Below are positions 34,570-43,621 of a stretch of DNA of 64,000 nt, one piece after another. Position numbers and translations under genes: made by a program. This DNA comes from Bin5 sp009843665 (lineage in GTDB: Bacteria; Chloroflexota; Anaerolineae; Caldilineales; Caldilineaceae), in NCBI GenBank assembly GCA_965220285.1, contig OZ244818.1, positions 2,666,001 to 2,730,000 on the forward strand, in the 5' to 3' direction. Each line of letters begins with the position of its first letter. Within the stretch, counting starts at the first letter, position 1. The notes beneath the pieces were generated by a model. That model searched no databases, was not told the origin of the DNA, and saw only the letters and a list, made by a program, of their open reading frames with translations.

Positions 34570-35717
34570 CCCCAATGACGTGCAATCCAGTACGAGTCGG
34601 TGTCCTTTTTGGCGGCAAGAGCGGGGAGCACGAAATCTCCTTGCTCAGCGCGCAGACGGTCATCCGCGCCCTCGACGAGGCCGGCTACGAAACCGTGCGG
34701 CTCGGCATTACCAAGACCGGGACATGGCTCACCGGCGCCGACCCGCTGGCGCAACTGACCAGCGGCAAGGGGAGTGAGAACGGTCATGGCAAGCTGAAAG
34801 AGGCCGGCACCGCCCCTCTCGCGCCCCGCTCCACGCAGTTCCCGCTCATGCAGCACAGCGAGCGCCTGCCCCCGGTGGACCTGATCTTTCCCGTACTTCA
34901 CGGCCCCTACGGTGAGGATGGGACCGTGCAGGGGCTGCTTGAGATGCTCGAGATGCCGTACGTGGGATGCGGCGTCCTCGCCAGCGCGGTCGCAATGGAC
35001 AAGATTACCGCCAAGGCGCTCTTTGCCGCCGCCGGCATCCCCCAGGTCGCCTACCGCACACTGCTGCGCCGGAACTGGGCCGAAGGCCGGGAGTCGGACG
35101 CCGGCCCGCGCAAAAACCGCCGTGAGAAGATACTGGACGAGCTGGAGTCCGCCCTGCCCTATCCACTCTTCGTCAAGCCGGCCAATCTGGGCAGCAGCGT
35201 CGGCATCAGCAAAGTCAGAGACCGGGCGGAGCTGGCGCGTGCCATCGAGCTGGCCTGCCGCTACGACCGCAAAGTGCTGGTAGAGGAAGGGGTGCACGAG
35301 GCCCGCGAACTGGAGGTCAGCGTTCTCGGCAACGATGCGCCCCGCGCCAGCGTCGTCGGCGAGGTGGTTCCGGCCAATGAGTTCTACGACTACGAGGCCA
35401 AGTACCTGGATAAGGGCAGCCGCCTCCTGATCCCGGCCGACATTCCCCCCGCCTTGGCGGACGAAATCCGGCTGCTTTCCGTTCGCGCTTTCCAGGCCCT
35501 TGACGGAGCCGGCCTTGCGCGGGCAGACTTCCTGTTAGGCGCCGACGGCCAGCTCTATCTGAACGAGCTGAATACCATGCCCGGCTTTACCGCCAGCAGC
35601 ATGTACCCGAAGCTATGGGAAGCCAGCGGCGTTCCCCTGACCGAACTCGTGGGCAGCCTGGTTGACATGGCGCTGGAACGGCACACGGACCGCCGGCAGA
35701 ACCGCATCCATCGCTAG
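34563..35717 (+). CDS. ddl: D-alanine--D-alanine ligase
   Basis: Makes the D-Ala-D-Ala used by MurF. ATP-grasp enzyme, 384 aa. The N-terminal GVLFGGKSGEHEISLLSAQT is diagnostic. VFPVLHGPYGEDGTVQGLLE, FVKPANLGSSVGISKV and LNELNTMPGFTASSMYPKLW follow. The KLWEASG context suggests the D-Ala-D-Ala rather than D-Ala-D-Lac type, though I cannot align it here. It is coupled to murB by a short overlap, keeping dipeptide supply in the same operon. Confidence 0.95.
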   Translation: MVTPMTCNPVRVGVLFGGKSGEHEISLLSAQTVIRALDEAGYETVRLGITKTGTWLTGADPLAQLTSGKGSENGHGKLKEAGTAPLAPRSTQFPLMQHSERLPPVDLIFPVLHGPYGEDGTVQGLLEMLEMPYVGCGVLASAVAMDKITAKALFAAAGIPQVAYRTLLRRNWAEGRESDAGPRKNRREKILDELESALPYPLFVKPANLGSSVGISKVRDRAELARAIELACRYDRKVLVEEGVHEARELEVSVLGNDAPRASVVGEVVPANEFYDYEAKYLDKGSRLLIPADIPPALADEIRLLSVRAFQALDGAGLARADFLLGADGQLYLNELNTMPGFTASSMYPKLWEASGVPLTELVGSLVDMALERHTDRRQNRIHR

Positions 35718-35806
35718 TCCGGTCCTGTCGACACCGGCGCGAGCCGTCCGCGGCAGGTACTGAAGATCGGGAACGACCAGTAGAGTAGTACAATCAGATC
35801 AGTCCA

Positions 35807-36799
35807 ATGCAAACTGCCTTCAACTTAGGGCGCAAACAGAAACGAGGATCACACGCCGCGCGTAAAGCCGTGTCATCCAAACGGGTGCGGCGGCGGCGCC
35901 ACGCGCAAACCCGCCGCCGCTTCACCGCGGCACTGCGTTCGACGCACGCCTTTGTCCTGCGAAACAGCCGGTCGAGGCTGGGCTTCAAAGGGAGCGCAAA
36001 ACGGAAGGCGACCACGACGCTTCCCGTCCCTGCAGGCGCGCAGGCCACCCTTTTCCCCGGCTTTTCCGGGCTGACCCCGAGTAAAACGATCAGTCTGATG
36101 CTGCTGGCTGCGGTCACGGCCGCTCTGTACTGGCTCTACACCAGCGAGAGCTTCTACATCTACAGCGAAAACGTCCGCTTTGAAGGAGCCAGCTATCTTT
36201 CACAGGAGGAGCTCTTTGCCGCCGCCGATATCGACAGCTGGAGTATCTTCTGGCTGGATCCGGACAAGATCGCAAAACAGGTGATGACGCATCCCTACGT
36301 TACCGATGCAGACGTAAAAATCCGCTGGCCCGGGCACATCAACGTCAGCGTTCAGGAAGTGCTCCCCGTGGCTCTCTGGGCGACCGATCAGCAGGAGTAC
36401 TGGCTGCTGGAGGACGGCGTGGCCCTCGCCCCCCGGGAGTTGGACATGCAGCCGGCGCTGCGCATCATCGACCCCTCCGCCGAAGCGCAGACGGCAAACG
36501 TGGAAGGCGACCTTCAGATCGATAAACGGGTCCTGACCTCTGCCATGTTTTTGTCAAATCGTCTTTCCATCGTTTCTGAGTTCTGGTACAATTCTCGTTA
36601 CGGCTTGAATTTCAGCCTGCCGTCGACCAAGGCATGGGTCCACTGGGGAGACGGATACAATTTCGAAGAAAAATGGACGGCCTTGCAATGGTTAATGCCG
36701 CAATTGGAAGCAGCTGGAGGTGAAGCTCTCACCCTTAATGTAATGGTACCGAACCGTTCCTTCATCCGCCGATACGACGGTGAGCCCGCTGAACAATAG
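35807..36799 (+). CDS. ftsQ: Cell division protein FtsQ/DivIB
   Basis: Bitopic divisome protein, 330 aa. A strongly basic cytoplasmic N-terminus of ~90 residues contains runs such as KRVRRRRHAQTRRRF. One membrane helix follows (TISLMLLAAVTAALYWLYTS), then a POTRA domain (YSENVRFEGASYLSQEELFA to INVSVQEVLPVALW) and the FtsQ domain with YWLLEDGVALAP. The position before ftsA-ftsZ is standard. The GC-rich palindrome near 35887-35926 that encodes the Arg cluster resembles the interspersed repeats. Confidence 0.9.
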   Translation: MQTAFNLGRKQKRGSHAARKAVSSKRVRRRRHAQTRRRFTAALRSTHAFVLRNSRSRLGFKGSAKRKATTTLPVPAGAQATLFPGFSGLTPSKTISLMLLAAVTAALYWLYTSESFYIYSENVRFEGASYLSQEELFAAADIDSWSIFWLDPDKIAKQVMTHPYVTDADVKIRWPGHINVSVQEVLPVALWATDQQEYWLLEDGVALAPRELDMQPALRIIDPSAEAQTANVEGDLQIDKRVLTSAMFLSNRLSIVSEFWYNSRYGLNFSLPSTKAWVHWGDGYNFEEKWTALQWLMPQLEAAGGEALTLNVMVPNRSFIRRYDGEPAEQ

Positions 36800-36849
36800 G
36801 TCTTGATGCTACACCACTACCTTCAGAAAAAACTTCAGAGAAACCTTCA

Positions 36850-38109
36850 GTGACCAGAGAGATTATCGCCGCGGTCGATGTCGGCACCACTAAAATCTGC
36901 GCGCTGGTGGGCACTGTCATCCATGACAGCCTGGGCAATCTCGCCGTCAGAGTTCTTGGCGGCGGCGTCACGCCCAGCAGGGGGCTGCGCCGCGGCGTTG
37001 TTATGGACGTCCCGGAGGTGACCACCGCCATCGGCGAAGCGCTGGAGGCAGCCGAACAGGAGTCCGGCGAACAGATCACCAGTGCCTACCTGGGCATCGC
37101 CGGCAACCACATCGCCACCTCGAACAGTGCCGGCATCAGCCCGATCGACGGACGCCACGGCGTCACCGGCAACGACATGCAGCGCGCACTTGAGGCGGCA
37201 CGGGCGGTTCAGATTCCCGCCAACAGGCAGATCATCCATGTGATCGCCCGCCACTGGAAGGTGGACGAGCAGGAGAATATCCAGCAGCCCCTGGGAATCC
37301 TCGGCAGCCGCCTCGAAGTCGACGCCCATATCGTCACCGGCACCATCAACGCCATTAACAATCTCGCCCAGTGTGTGCTCGCCCATGGCATCGACATCGA
37401 TGAGCTGGTCCTCGAACCGCTGGCCAGCGGCGAGGCCGTACTGACCGCCGAAGAGCGGCAGATGGGCGTCGTCATGGCCGACCTGGGCGGCGGCACCACC
37501 GATCTGGCCCTCTTTCGCGGCAACGGGCTCTGGCACACCGAGGTGCTCGACGTGGGCGGCAGCCACATGACCAACGACGTCGCTATCGGGCTGCGCGCCC
37601 CCTTTGAAGTGGCCGAAGAGCTGAAACTGCGCTACGGCCACCTGCAACCGGAACGGATCGCCGAAGACGAACAGGTCTGGGCTACCGTTTTCGGCGACAA
37701 ACCGGAGCGCACCTTCAGCCGCCGTTTTATCAGCCAGATCCTGCAGGCGCGGGCCGAAGAGACCGCCGAACTCATACAGAGCCGGATCGCCAGGAGCAGC
37801 TACGGCAACATGGTGCCGGCAGGGCTCGTCCTCACCGGCGGCGCCAGCCAGCTCCCCGGCGCAGTCGACCTGTTTCGCAGAATCTTGCGCATGCCGGTGC
37901 GTATCGGCAGCCCCGTGGACCATCCCGCCGTGCATGGGTTGAGCAGAGAACTGCAATCTCCCGCCTACGCCACCGCAGCCGGCCTCCTGCTCTGGGCGCT
38001 CTACGAAGACGCACGCGCAATCCACTACCCCATGCAGAGAATGATCCCGGAAAACGGCCAGATCCTGGACCGGGTCGGCGGCTGGCTCAAGAGCCTGCTG
38101 CCGGATTGA
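36850..38109 (+). CDS. ftsA: Cell division protein FtsA
   Basis: Actin-like ATPase that tethers FtsZ to the membrane. Starts at GTG 36850 (MTREIIAAVDVGTTKICALVG) with the phosphate-1 loop. VVMADLGGGTTDLALFRG is the phosphate-2 motif and LVLTGGASQLPGAVDLFRRI the adenosine motif. The C-terminus ends LDRVGGWLKSLLPD, a good amphipathic membrane-targeting helix. 419 aa, normal length. Three CTTCAG repeats immediately precede the start (36820-36850). Confidence 0.96.
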   Translation: MTREIIAAVDVGTTKICALVGTVIHDSLGNLAVRVLGGGVTPSRGLRRGVVMDVPEVTTAIGEALEAAEQESGEQITSAYLGIAGNHIATSNSAGISPIDGRHGVTGNDMQRALEAARAVQIPANRQIIHVIARHWKVDEQENIQQPLGILGSRLEVDAHIVTGTINAINNLAQCVLAHGIDIDELVLEPLASGEAVLTAEERQMGVVMADLGGGTTDLALFRGNGLWHTEVLDVGGSHMTNDVAIGLRAPFEVAEELKLRYGHLQPERIAEDEQVWATVFGDKPERTFSRRFISQILQARAEETAELIQSRIARSSYGNMVPAGLVLTGGASQLPGAVDLFRRILRMPVRIGSPVDHPAVHGLSRELQSPAYATAAGLLLWALYEDARAIHYPMQRMIPENGQILDRVGGWLKSLLPD

Positions 38110-38286
38110 GGGAACGCTTGGTTCCAGGCGACCAGCGGCACCCCGGTTGAGAGGCAACCGGGTCAGATCGCACGCTTATCCCTGTGCGGCTGTCGCGAAA
38201 TTGACCGCAAAAAACTTTGAATTTTCCGTCGCCCTCTTGAATCCTCCACTGCGTCTCCGCGAGGGTTGCGCGGCCATTCGCTGTTG

Positions 38287-38485
38287 TCGTAGATAGATCG
38301 TAGGTATATTGCCTAGAATAGATCAGAAGGGGTTTGGCAGGCTCCTATACCCCCACGCGCGCAGAGATTTTCCCCGCAACCAGAATGGAGAAAATTTCTC
38401 TTTCGGCTTGGCCTTTCCCGTCTCTTGCGGGCCCGGCAGTGCAAAGCGGTAATTTCGTAGACGGATCGTAGGCATATAGTTCAGA
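38287..38485. repeat. Duplicated operator-like element upstream of ftsZ
   Basis: Copies start at 38287 and 38454. Each reads TCGTAGAyrGATCGTAGGyATATwG and ends in AGAA; about 25 of 32 positions agree. Within each copy CGTAG occurs twice with an 11-bp period. The 167-bp spacing and regulatory position suggest paired binding sites for an unknown factor. Confidence 0.55.
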
Positions 38486-38627
38486 ACAAGCCCCAATTCA
38501 ATCCCAAATCAGTCCGGCAACAGCTGGAAATGGCATCCTGCCGGATTCCAGAGTATTCGCCCTGCGATCGGCCTGAAACACCGCCCCATTTTGGACTTTT
38601 TGCGGGTACGCCCTCAATTCAGAGACT

Positions 38628-38655
38628 TTGCAATCGATTTCAGGTGTAGTACGAT
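38628..38655 (+). promoter_or_regulatory. Candidate ftsZ promoter
   Basis: TTGCAA (38628-38633), 16-bp spacer, TACGAT (38650-38655). Transcription would start about 105 nt upstream of ftsZ. Matches are moderate (4/6 and 4/6). Confidence 0.4.
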
Positions 38656-38766
38656 GGAACAATTCTGATACAGCGGTGAGAACGCAGCTCTTGGTAACGT
38701 CAGGAAAACTGCAATTTCCAAGAGTTCCCCTGAGAATGTCTGCCAGCGGTTAAAGGAGATCAATCT

Positions 38767-39951
38767 ATGACCAGACGGAGTAGCGCCTCACAATTTGTAG
38801 ACAACTTTGCCCAGATAAAAGTTGTCGGCGTTGGTGGCGGCGGACAAAATGCGGTCAACCGCATGATTGAGGCGGACGTTCAAGGCGTAGAATTTATTGC
38901 CGTCAATACCGATGCGCAGGCTCTGATGCTCTCCAATGCACCGCAGCGTCTGCGGATTGGAGACAAATTGACCAGAGGGCTGGGGTCGGGCGGAAAGCCG
39001 GAAATCGGCCTGCGGGCGGCTGAGGAGAGTCGGGAAGAGATCGAGCAGCTGTTCGAAGGCGCGGATATGGTTTTCGTGACCGCCGGTCTGGGCGGCGGTA
39101 CGGGTTCCGGCGCGGCTCCGGTCATCTCCTCCATCGCACGCGAATCGGGCGCGCTGACCATCGGCGTCGTCACCAAACCGTTCACCTTCGAAGGCACGCA
39201 GCGCCGCCGCATCGCCGAAAGCACCATGGGCCGCCTGCGCGAATCTGTCGATACCCTGATAACCGTCCCCAACGACCGGCTCCTGCACATCCTCGACAAA
39301 ACCACCGCCATCCGTGAATCATTCATCGTCGCCGACGACGTGCTGCGGCAGGGCATTCAGGGTATCAGTGAACTGATTACCGTGCCCGGTCTGATCAACC
39401 TGGACTTCGCCGACGTGCGTTCCATCATGCTTGACGGCGGCGCCGCCCTGATGTCCATCGGCCGCGCCAGCGGTGAAAACCGCGCCCAGGAGGCCGCCCA
39501 GCAGGCGATTCACAGTTCGTTGCTGGACGTGTCGATCGAGGGCGCCCAGGGCATTCTCTTCAATGTCAAGGGCGGCGACGACCTGAGCCTGTTCGAGGTG
39601 AATGAGGCCGCTGAAATGATCCGGGCCAACGCCCATCCCGAAGCGAATATCATCTTCGGCGCCGTCATCGACGAAAGTATGAAGGACGAGCTCCACATGA
39701 CCGTCATCGCCACCGGCTTTGACAAGGGCCGGCGTCCCGAACAGCCGCCCGCTTCAACCCGGCAGCCTGCCACGGGCAGCCTCCGGCAAACAGGTACATC
39801 TCAACCTCAGCCGAGCCAGCCCGCCCAGCCGCAGCAGCCGCAGCAGCCGAAGCCCAAGGAGCCAATCGACTTCCCCGTCCGCTCCTTCGACCGCGAAGAC
39901 CTCGACATCCCGGCATTTCTGCGCCGCGCCAAGAACAACAACGGCCAGTAG
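38767..39951 (+). CDS. ftsZ: Cell division protein FtsZ
   Basis: Tubulin-like GTPase forming the Z ring, 394 aa. VVGVGGGGQNAVNRMIE and the tubulin signature AGLGGGTGSGAAPVISSIAR are intact, and IMLDGGAALMSIGRASGENR follows. A Pro/Gln/Ser-rich flexible linker (residues ~325-370) leads to the conserved C-terminal peptide DLDIPAFLRRAKN that binds FtsA and other partners. The strong Shine-Dalgarno AAAGGAG precedes ATG 38767. It is the last gene of the cluster. Confidence 0.98.
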   Translation: MTRRSSASQFVDNFAQIKVVGVGGGGQNAVNRMIEADVQGVEFIAVNTDAQALMLSNAPQRLRIGDKLTRGLGSGGKPEIGLRAAEESREEIEQLFEGADMVFVTAGLGGGTGSGAAPVISSIARESGALTIGVVTKPFTFEGTQRRRIAESTMGRLRESVDTLITVPNDRLLHILDKTTAIRESFIVADDVLRQGIQGISELITVPGLINLDFADVRSIMLDGGAALMSIGRASGENRAQEAAQQAIHSSLLDVSIEGAQGILFNVKGGDDLSLFEVNEAAEMIRANAHPEANIIFGAVIDESMKDELHMTVIATGFDKGRRPEQPPASTRQPATGSLRQTGTSQPQPSQPAQPQQPQQPKPKEPIDFPVRSFDREDLDIPAFLRRAKNNNGQ

Positions 39952-39987
39952 CGCCCCATAGCAAAGAATACTTACAAAAGGATATTC

Positions 39988-40020
39988 AGAGAGCCCGGCG
40001 ATGCCGCGGCTCTCTTTTTT
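39988..40020 (+). terminator. Terminator at the end of the dcw cluster
   Basis: AGAGAGCC (39988-39995) pairs with GGCTCTCT (40008-40015), with an inner GGC/GCC extension, followed by a run of T to 40020. A textbook factor-independent terminator 37 nt after the ftsZ stop. Confidence 0.9.
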
Positions 40021-40214
40021 AGTCTCGCGCGCGGGTAAAACCGTGCGGTCGAACTGCCCCGGCCGGCCCCCTCTTCAGGCCCCATTCGCTGCAGCAGGGC
40101 CGCGTTTATCAGTACGCGAAATAACTTCTGTCTACCGAGGATTCCTTTTGCGCGTTGGCCCCGAATGTGTTATATCTTTGCTGACGTCCCGAAATAGGCA
40201 CACAGGCAACTCTT

Positions 40215-40262
40215 GTACTACATATTGTGCCTCCCGGGGTTATGTGATACAGTATGTAGATT
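40215..40262 (+). promoter_or_regulatory. Tandem NrdR boxes over the nrdR promoter
   Basis: Box 1 (40215-40230) contains CTACATATTGTG, 11/12 to the CWATATATWGTG core. Box 2 (40247-40262) contains CAGTATGTAG, 8/10 to the core. Their centres are 32 bp apart, three helical turns, as is usual for NrdR. A promoter fits the same stretch: TTGTGC (40225-40230), 17-bp spacer, TACAGT (40248-40253), so each box covers one promoter element. This predicts autorepression by NrdR when dATP is ample. Confidence 0.7.
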
Positions 40263-40389
40263 GTTCCCCGAACGAAAAACGGACCTGCAAAGTTGTCGAA
40301 GGGCGCCGAACCGAACCCGTCTGAACCGGATCCAAGAAGGGGAATCGCGCTCCCAAAACCAGTTGCGCCGCCTGATCGGGAGACGGATA

Positions 40390-40866
40390 ATGCAGTGTCC
40401 CCATTGTGGACATGGCAAACACCAGGTAATCGATACCCGCGATAGAGGAGAGACGGTCCGCCGACGCCGTCAGTGCCTGGATTGCGCGCAGCGCTTCACT
40501 ACCTATGAGCATGTTGCGCCCAGTCTGCTCGTCTCCAAGCGGGACGGCCACCGGGAACCGTTCGACTCCCAGAAGCTGCTTGCCGGCATTCGTATCGCCT
40601 CGGTCAAACGGCCCGTCAGCAGCGAGCGCATGCAGGGTATCGTCAAAAACGTCGAGGATCGAATCCAGCGCTTAGGTCGCGCAGAGGTCACAAGCGAAAT
40701 GATCGGCAACCTCGTGCTGGATCAACTGGCAGATGTCGATCAGGTGGCCTATATCCGATTCGCCAGCGTCTACCTCGATTTCAACGATCTGAGTGAAATC
40801 CGGTCCGAAGTCGACCGGCTGATGGGACGCAGCGAACTGGATGGTGACGCCTATGGACGGTCATAA
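40390..40866 (+). CDS. nrdR: Transcriptional repressor NrdR
   Basis: 158 aa from ATG 40390. The N-terminal zinc ribbon (CPHCGHGKHQVIDTRD, then RRQCLDCAQRFTTYE) binds NrdR boxes. The rest is an ATP-cone that senses ATP/dATP (residues ~50-140; SLLVSKRDGHREPFDSQKLL). The frame is open upstream to 40213, but homology starts at MQCPHCG. It lies directly upstream of the reductase gene nrdJ, and its own promoter carries two NrdR boxes. Confidence 0.96.
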   Translation: MQCPHCGHGKHQVIDTRDRGETVRRRRQCLDCAQRFTTYEHVAPSLLVSKRDGHREPFDSQKLLAGIRIASVKRPVSSERMQGIVKNVEDRIQRLGRAEVTSEMIGNLVLDQLADVDQVAYIRFASVYLDFNDLSEIRSEVDRLMGRSELDGDAYGRS

Positions 40867-40897
40867 GCGCAAAACCGACCGGCAGCAGAGATCGCAA

Positions 40898-40926
40898 TTG
40901 ACCTCTTAGACCTTTTGTTCTATTAT
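40898..40926 (+). promoter_or_regulatory. Promoter of nrdJ
   Basis: TTGACC (40898-40903), 17-bp spacer, TATTAT (40921-40926): 5/6 and 5/6 matches. It lies about 85 nt upstream of nrdJ. I see no NrdR box over this promoter, so nrdJ may be transcribed both from here and by read-through from nrdR. Confidence 0.65.
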
Positions 40927-41011
40927 TGAACTTACTGCTGCTTCCTGTCGTCCTACTGTTCACTAGCACGAATTTATTTCCGCTTATCATTTTTTCTCAA
41001 GGAGTATCCCC

Positions 41012-43582
41012 ATGTCCGCCCTCGAATCCACCGTCACCTCCAAAGCCGCCAAAACACAGGAGGCTTTTACGACCTTCGAAGTCGTAAAGGGCGAGAAGCA
41101 AAGAGTTTCCGGGCCGGCGTACGTGGACGACAGGGCAATCCAGCTGAGCGAAAACAGCTTGAAAGTCCTGGAGCGCCGCTATCTGCGTCGGGATATCGAT
41201 GGAAAGCTCCTGGAAACGCCCGCCGGCATGTTCTACCGCGTCGCCAGACACATTGCCGGAGTGGAAGAGGAGCACGGTGGCGATGTTGATGCAACCACCA
41301 AGATCTTCTACGACCTCCTCACCGATCTGCGCTTCTTTCCCAACAGCCCCACTTTCACAGGCGCGGGCACGCCCCTGGGCCAACTGGCCGCCTGCTTCGT
41401 GCTGCCCATCGAAGACGATATGGGCCGCGCCAGCGACGGCATCTTCAGCACCCTGCGGGTCGCAGCACTCATCCAGCAGACCGGCGGCGGCAACGGCTTC
41501 AGCTTCAGCCGCCTGCGTCCGCAAAAGGATATCGTCCACACATCGGCAGGCCGCGCAACCGGCCCGGTCGGCTTCCTGCGCGTCTATGATCAGGCCTTCG
41601 GCGAAATCGCCCAGGGCGGGACCCGCCGCGGCGCCAATATGGGCGTCCTGCGCGTCGACCACCCTGACATCGAGGAGTTCATCCGCTGTAAAGCCGAAGA
41701 GGGCGCAATCACCAACTTCAACATCTCCGTCGCCATCACCGATGAGTTCATGCAGGCTGTGAAGGATGACGACGATTTCGACCTGCGCAACCCCCGCGAC
41801 GGCTCCGTATCCAGGACCGTCAGGGCGCGCGACCTGTTCGCCACCATCATCAAGTACGCCCACCATAACGGCGAGCCCGGCGCTCTCTTTATCGACGCCG
41901 CCAACCGCAGCAACCCCGTCCCCCACCTCTACGACCTGGAGGCGACCAACCCCTGCGGTGAACAGTGGCTCGGGCCGTATGAGAACTGCTGCCTGGGTTC
42001 GATCAACCTCAGCACGCACGTCACAACCGATAGCGCTGGCGCCACCGCGGTGGACTGGGACGGCCTGCGCAAGACCGTACGCGAAAGCACCCACTTCCTC
42101 GACAATGTGGTCAGCGCCAACACCTACCTGCCTGCAGTGCCGGTCGTGAAGGAGGCTGCCCTCAAGGCGCGTCGCATTGGGCTCGGCATCATGGGCCTCG
42201 GCGACCTGATGTACAAGTTGGGCATTCGCTATGGCAGCGAAGAGGGTCAGGAGTTCGCCGCCCAGGTCATGGAGTTCGTGCGCTTCCACTGCATGCAGAT
42301 GAGCATCGATCTGGCCGCAGAGCGCCAGCCTTTCCTCGCCTATGCCGGCAGCATCTATGACGCCGACCAGCTCGGCGGGATGCGCTGGACGCCGCCGCGG
42401 CCGCTCGCTCCCTATCGCCGTAATTGGGGCCGGCCCGCACTCAACTGGGAGAAGGTCACCGAAGGCATTCGCCGCCATGGGATCCGCAATGCCGCGCAGA
42501 CGACCGTAGCGCCCACCGGCACCATCGCCACCGTCAGCGGCTGTGAGGGCTACGGCTGCGAACCGGTCTTCGCACTGGGGTATATCCGACACTTCAAGGA
42601 CGGCGATGAGGATGTCGAGCTGCCCTACACCAGCCCCCTTTTCGAGGAAGCCCTCAAGCGTTTGGATCTCAGCGACGAGCAGGCTGATGTAATCCGGCAC
42701 CGGGTTGCCGAGACGGGTTCCTGCCAGGAGGTCGAAGAGCTGTCCCAGGATTTCCGCAGCACCTTTGTGGTCAGCAGCGATATCACCGCCGAGCAGCACG
42801 TCAAGATGCAGGCCGCCATTCAGGCCTTTATCGATAACAGCATCAGCAAGACCTGCAACTTCCCCGAAGGCGCAACCGAGGAAGATGTGGCGCAGGCCTA
42901 TATGCAGGCGTGGGAGTTGGGTTGCAAGGGGCTCACGGTCTACGTCACCGGCAGCCGCCAGGAGGTCGTGTTGGAGACGAAGGCGGTCAAGGACAGGAAG
43001 GGAGAGCTTCCTGAACAGTTGCACAGCGTTCCGTCAGCAAACGGCACCCAACCTGTTTCAGCGATTTCACAGGACGAGTATCCTGCGGTCTTCACCAAGC
43101 GGCCGCGCCCCTATCTCCTGCAGGGGAACAGTTATCGTAAAGAGACGCCCTTGGGTACCGCATACATCACGATCAACAGCGACGAGAACCACGAGCCGTT
43201 CGAGGTCTTCCTGAACATCGGCAAGGCCGGCAGCGATGTCACCGCGGTCAGCGAATCGATCGGACGCCTCATCAGCCTGGCGCTGCGCATGCCCTCTGCC
43301 CTGCCGCCCTCCGAACGGCTGCGCTGGGTGATCGATGAGTTGGCCGGCATCGGCGGCGGGCGCCCATTGGGCTTCGGAGTCGGGCGTGTGCGCAGCCTGC
43401 CGGACGGCGTGGCCCAGGTTCTTACCGATCATCTCAGCGAGCTGCCCGAAAACAAAGAGGCCGTGGCCGGCGAACAGTTGGCGCTGCCCATCGGCGACCT
43501 CTGCCCGGACTGCGGCGAAGCCGCCTTCCTCAATGTCGAAGGCTGCCGCAAATGCCATGTCTGCGGCTACAGCGAATGTTGA
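41012..43582 (+). CDS. nrdJ: Adenosylcobalamin-dependent (class II) ribonucleotide reductase
   Basis: Reduces ribonucleotides to deoxyribonucleotides independently of oxygen. 856 aa; AAGGAG precedes the ATG. Conserved blocks: RFFPNSPTFTGAGTPLGQLA with the following CFV cysteine, the loop TGGGNGFSFSRLRP, the active-site NPCGEQWLGPYENCCLGSIN, and TVAPTGTIATVSGCEGYGCE. The C-terminus carries a zinc-ribbon/redox cysteine cluster (CPDCGEAAFLNVEGCRKCHV then CGYSEC). It stands downstream of nrdR. No nrdAB-type small subunit is nearby, fitting the B12-dependent class. Confidence 0.95.
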   Translation: MSALESTVTSKAAKTQEAFTTFEVVKGEKQRVSGPAYVDDRAIQLSENSLKVLERRYLRRDIDGKLLETPAGMFYRVARHIAGVEEEHGGDVDATTKIFYDLLTDLRFFPNSPTFTGAGTPLGQLAACFVLPIEDDMGRASDGIFSTLRVAALIQQTGGGNGFSFSRLRPQKDIVHTSAGRATGPVGFLRVYDQAFGEIAQGGTRRGANMGVLRVDHPDIEEFIRCKAEEGAITNFNISVAITDEFMQAVKDDDDFDLRNPRDGSVSRTVRARDLFATIIKYAHHNGEPGALFIDAANRSNPVPHLYDLEATNPCGEQWLGPYENCCLGSINLSTHVTTDSAGATAVDWDGLRKTVRESTHFLDNVVSANTYLPAVPVVKEAALKARRIGLGIMGLGDLMYKLGIRYGSEEGQEFAAQVMEFVRFHCMQMSIDLAAERQPFLAYAGSIYDADQLGGMRWTPPRPLAPYRRNWGRPALNWEKVTEGIRRHGIRNAAQTTVAPTGTIATVSGCEGYGCEPVFALGYIRHFKDGDEDVELPYTSPLFEEALKRLDLSDEQADVIRHRVAETGSCQEVEELSQDFRSTFVVSSDITAEQHVKMQAAIQAFIDNSISKTCNFPEGATEEDVAQAYMQAWELGCKGLTVYVTGSRQEVVLETKAVKDRKGELPEQLHSVPSANGTQPVSAISQDEYPAVFTKRPRPYLLQGNSYRKETPLGTAYITINSDENHEPFEVFLNIGKAGSDVTAVSESIGRLISLALRMPSALPPSERLRWVIDELAGIGGGRPLGFGVGRVRSLPDGVAQVLTDHLSELPENKEAVAGEQLALPIGDLCPDCGEAAFLNVEGCRKCHVCGYSEC

Positions 43583-43592
43583 TCCCTAAAGT

Positions 43593-43619
43593 GGCTCGCG
43601 GCGTTGGAGGCCGCGAGCC
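43593..43619. terminator. Hairpin between convergent nrdJ and methyltransferase genes
   Basis: GGCTCGCGGC (43593-43602) and GCCGCGAGCC (43610-43619) form a perfect 10-bp stem with a 7-nt loop. It sits in the 39-nt gap between two convergent stops and can serve both strands. No strong U-tract on either side. Confidence 0.6.
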
Positions 43620-43621
43620 GC

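Larger units (their letters stand above)
38110..38766. other. ftsA-ftsZ intergenic region
   Basis: About 650 nt without a gene, the longest gap inside the dcw cluster and noticeably less GC-rich. It carries a duplicated ~32-bp element (38287 and 38454), a promoter-like pair near 38628-38655, a CTCTTGG/CCAAGAG hairpin (38688-38724), and the AAAGGAG Shine-Dalgarno of ftsZ. This suggests ftsZ has its own controlled transcription. Confidence 0.6.

Noticed and set aside
40997..43024. 675-aa open frame on the minus strand opposite nrdJ
   Set aside because: Antisense shadow: codon bias of nrdJ leaves the opposite frame open. No recognisable motif.
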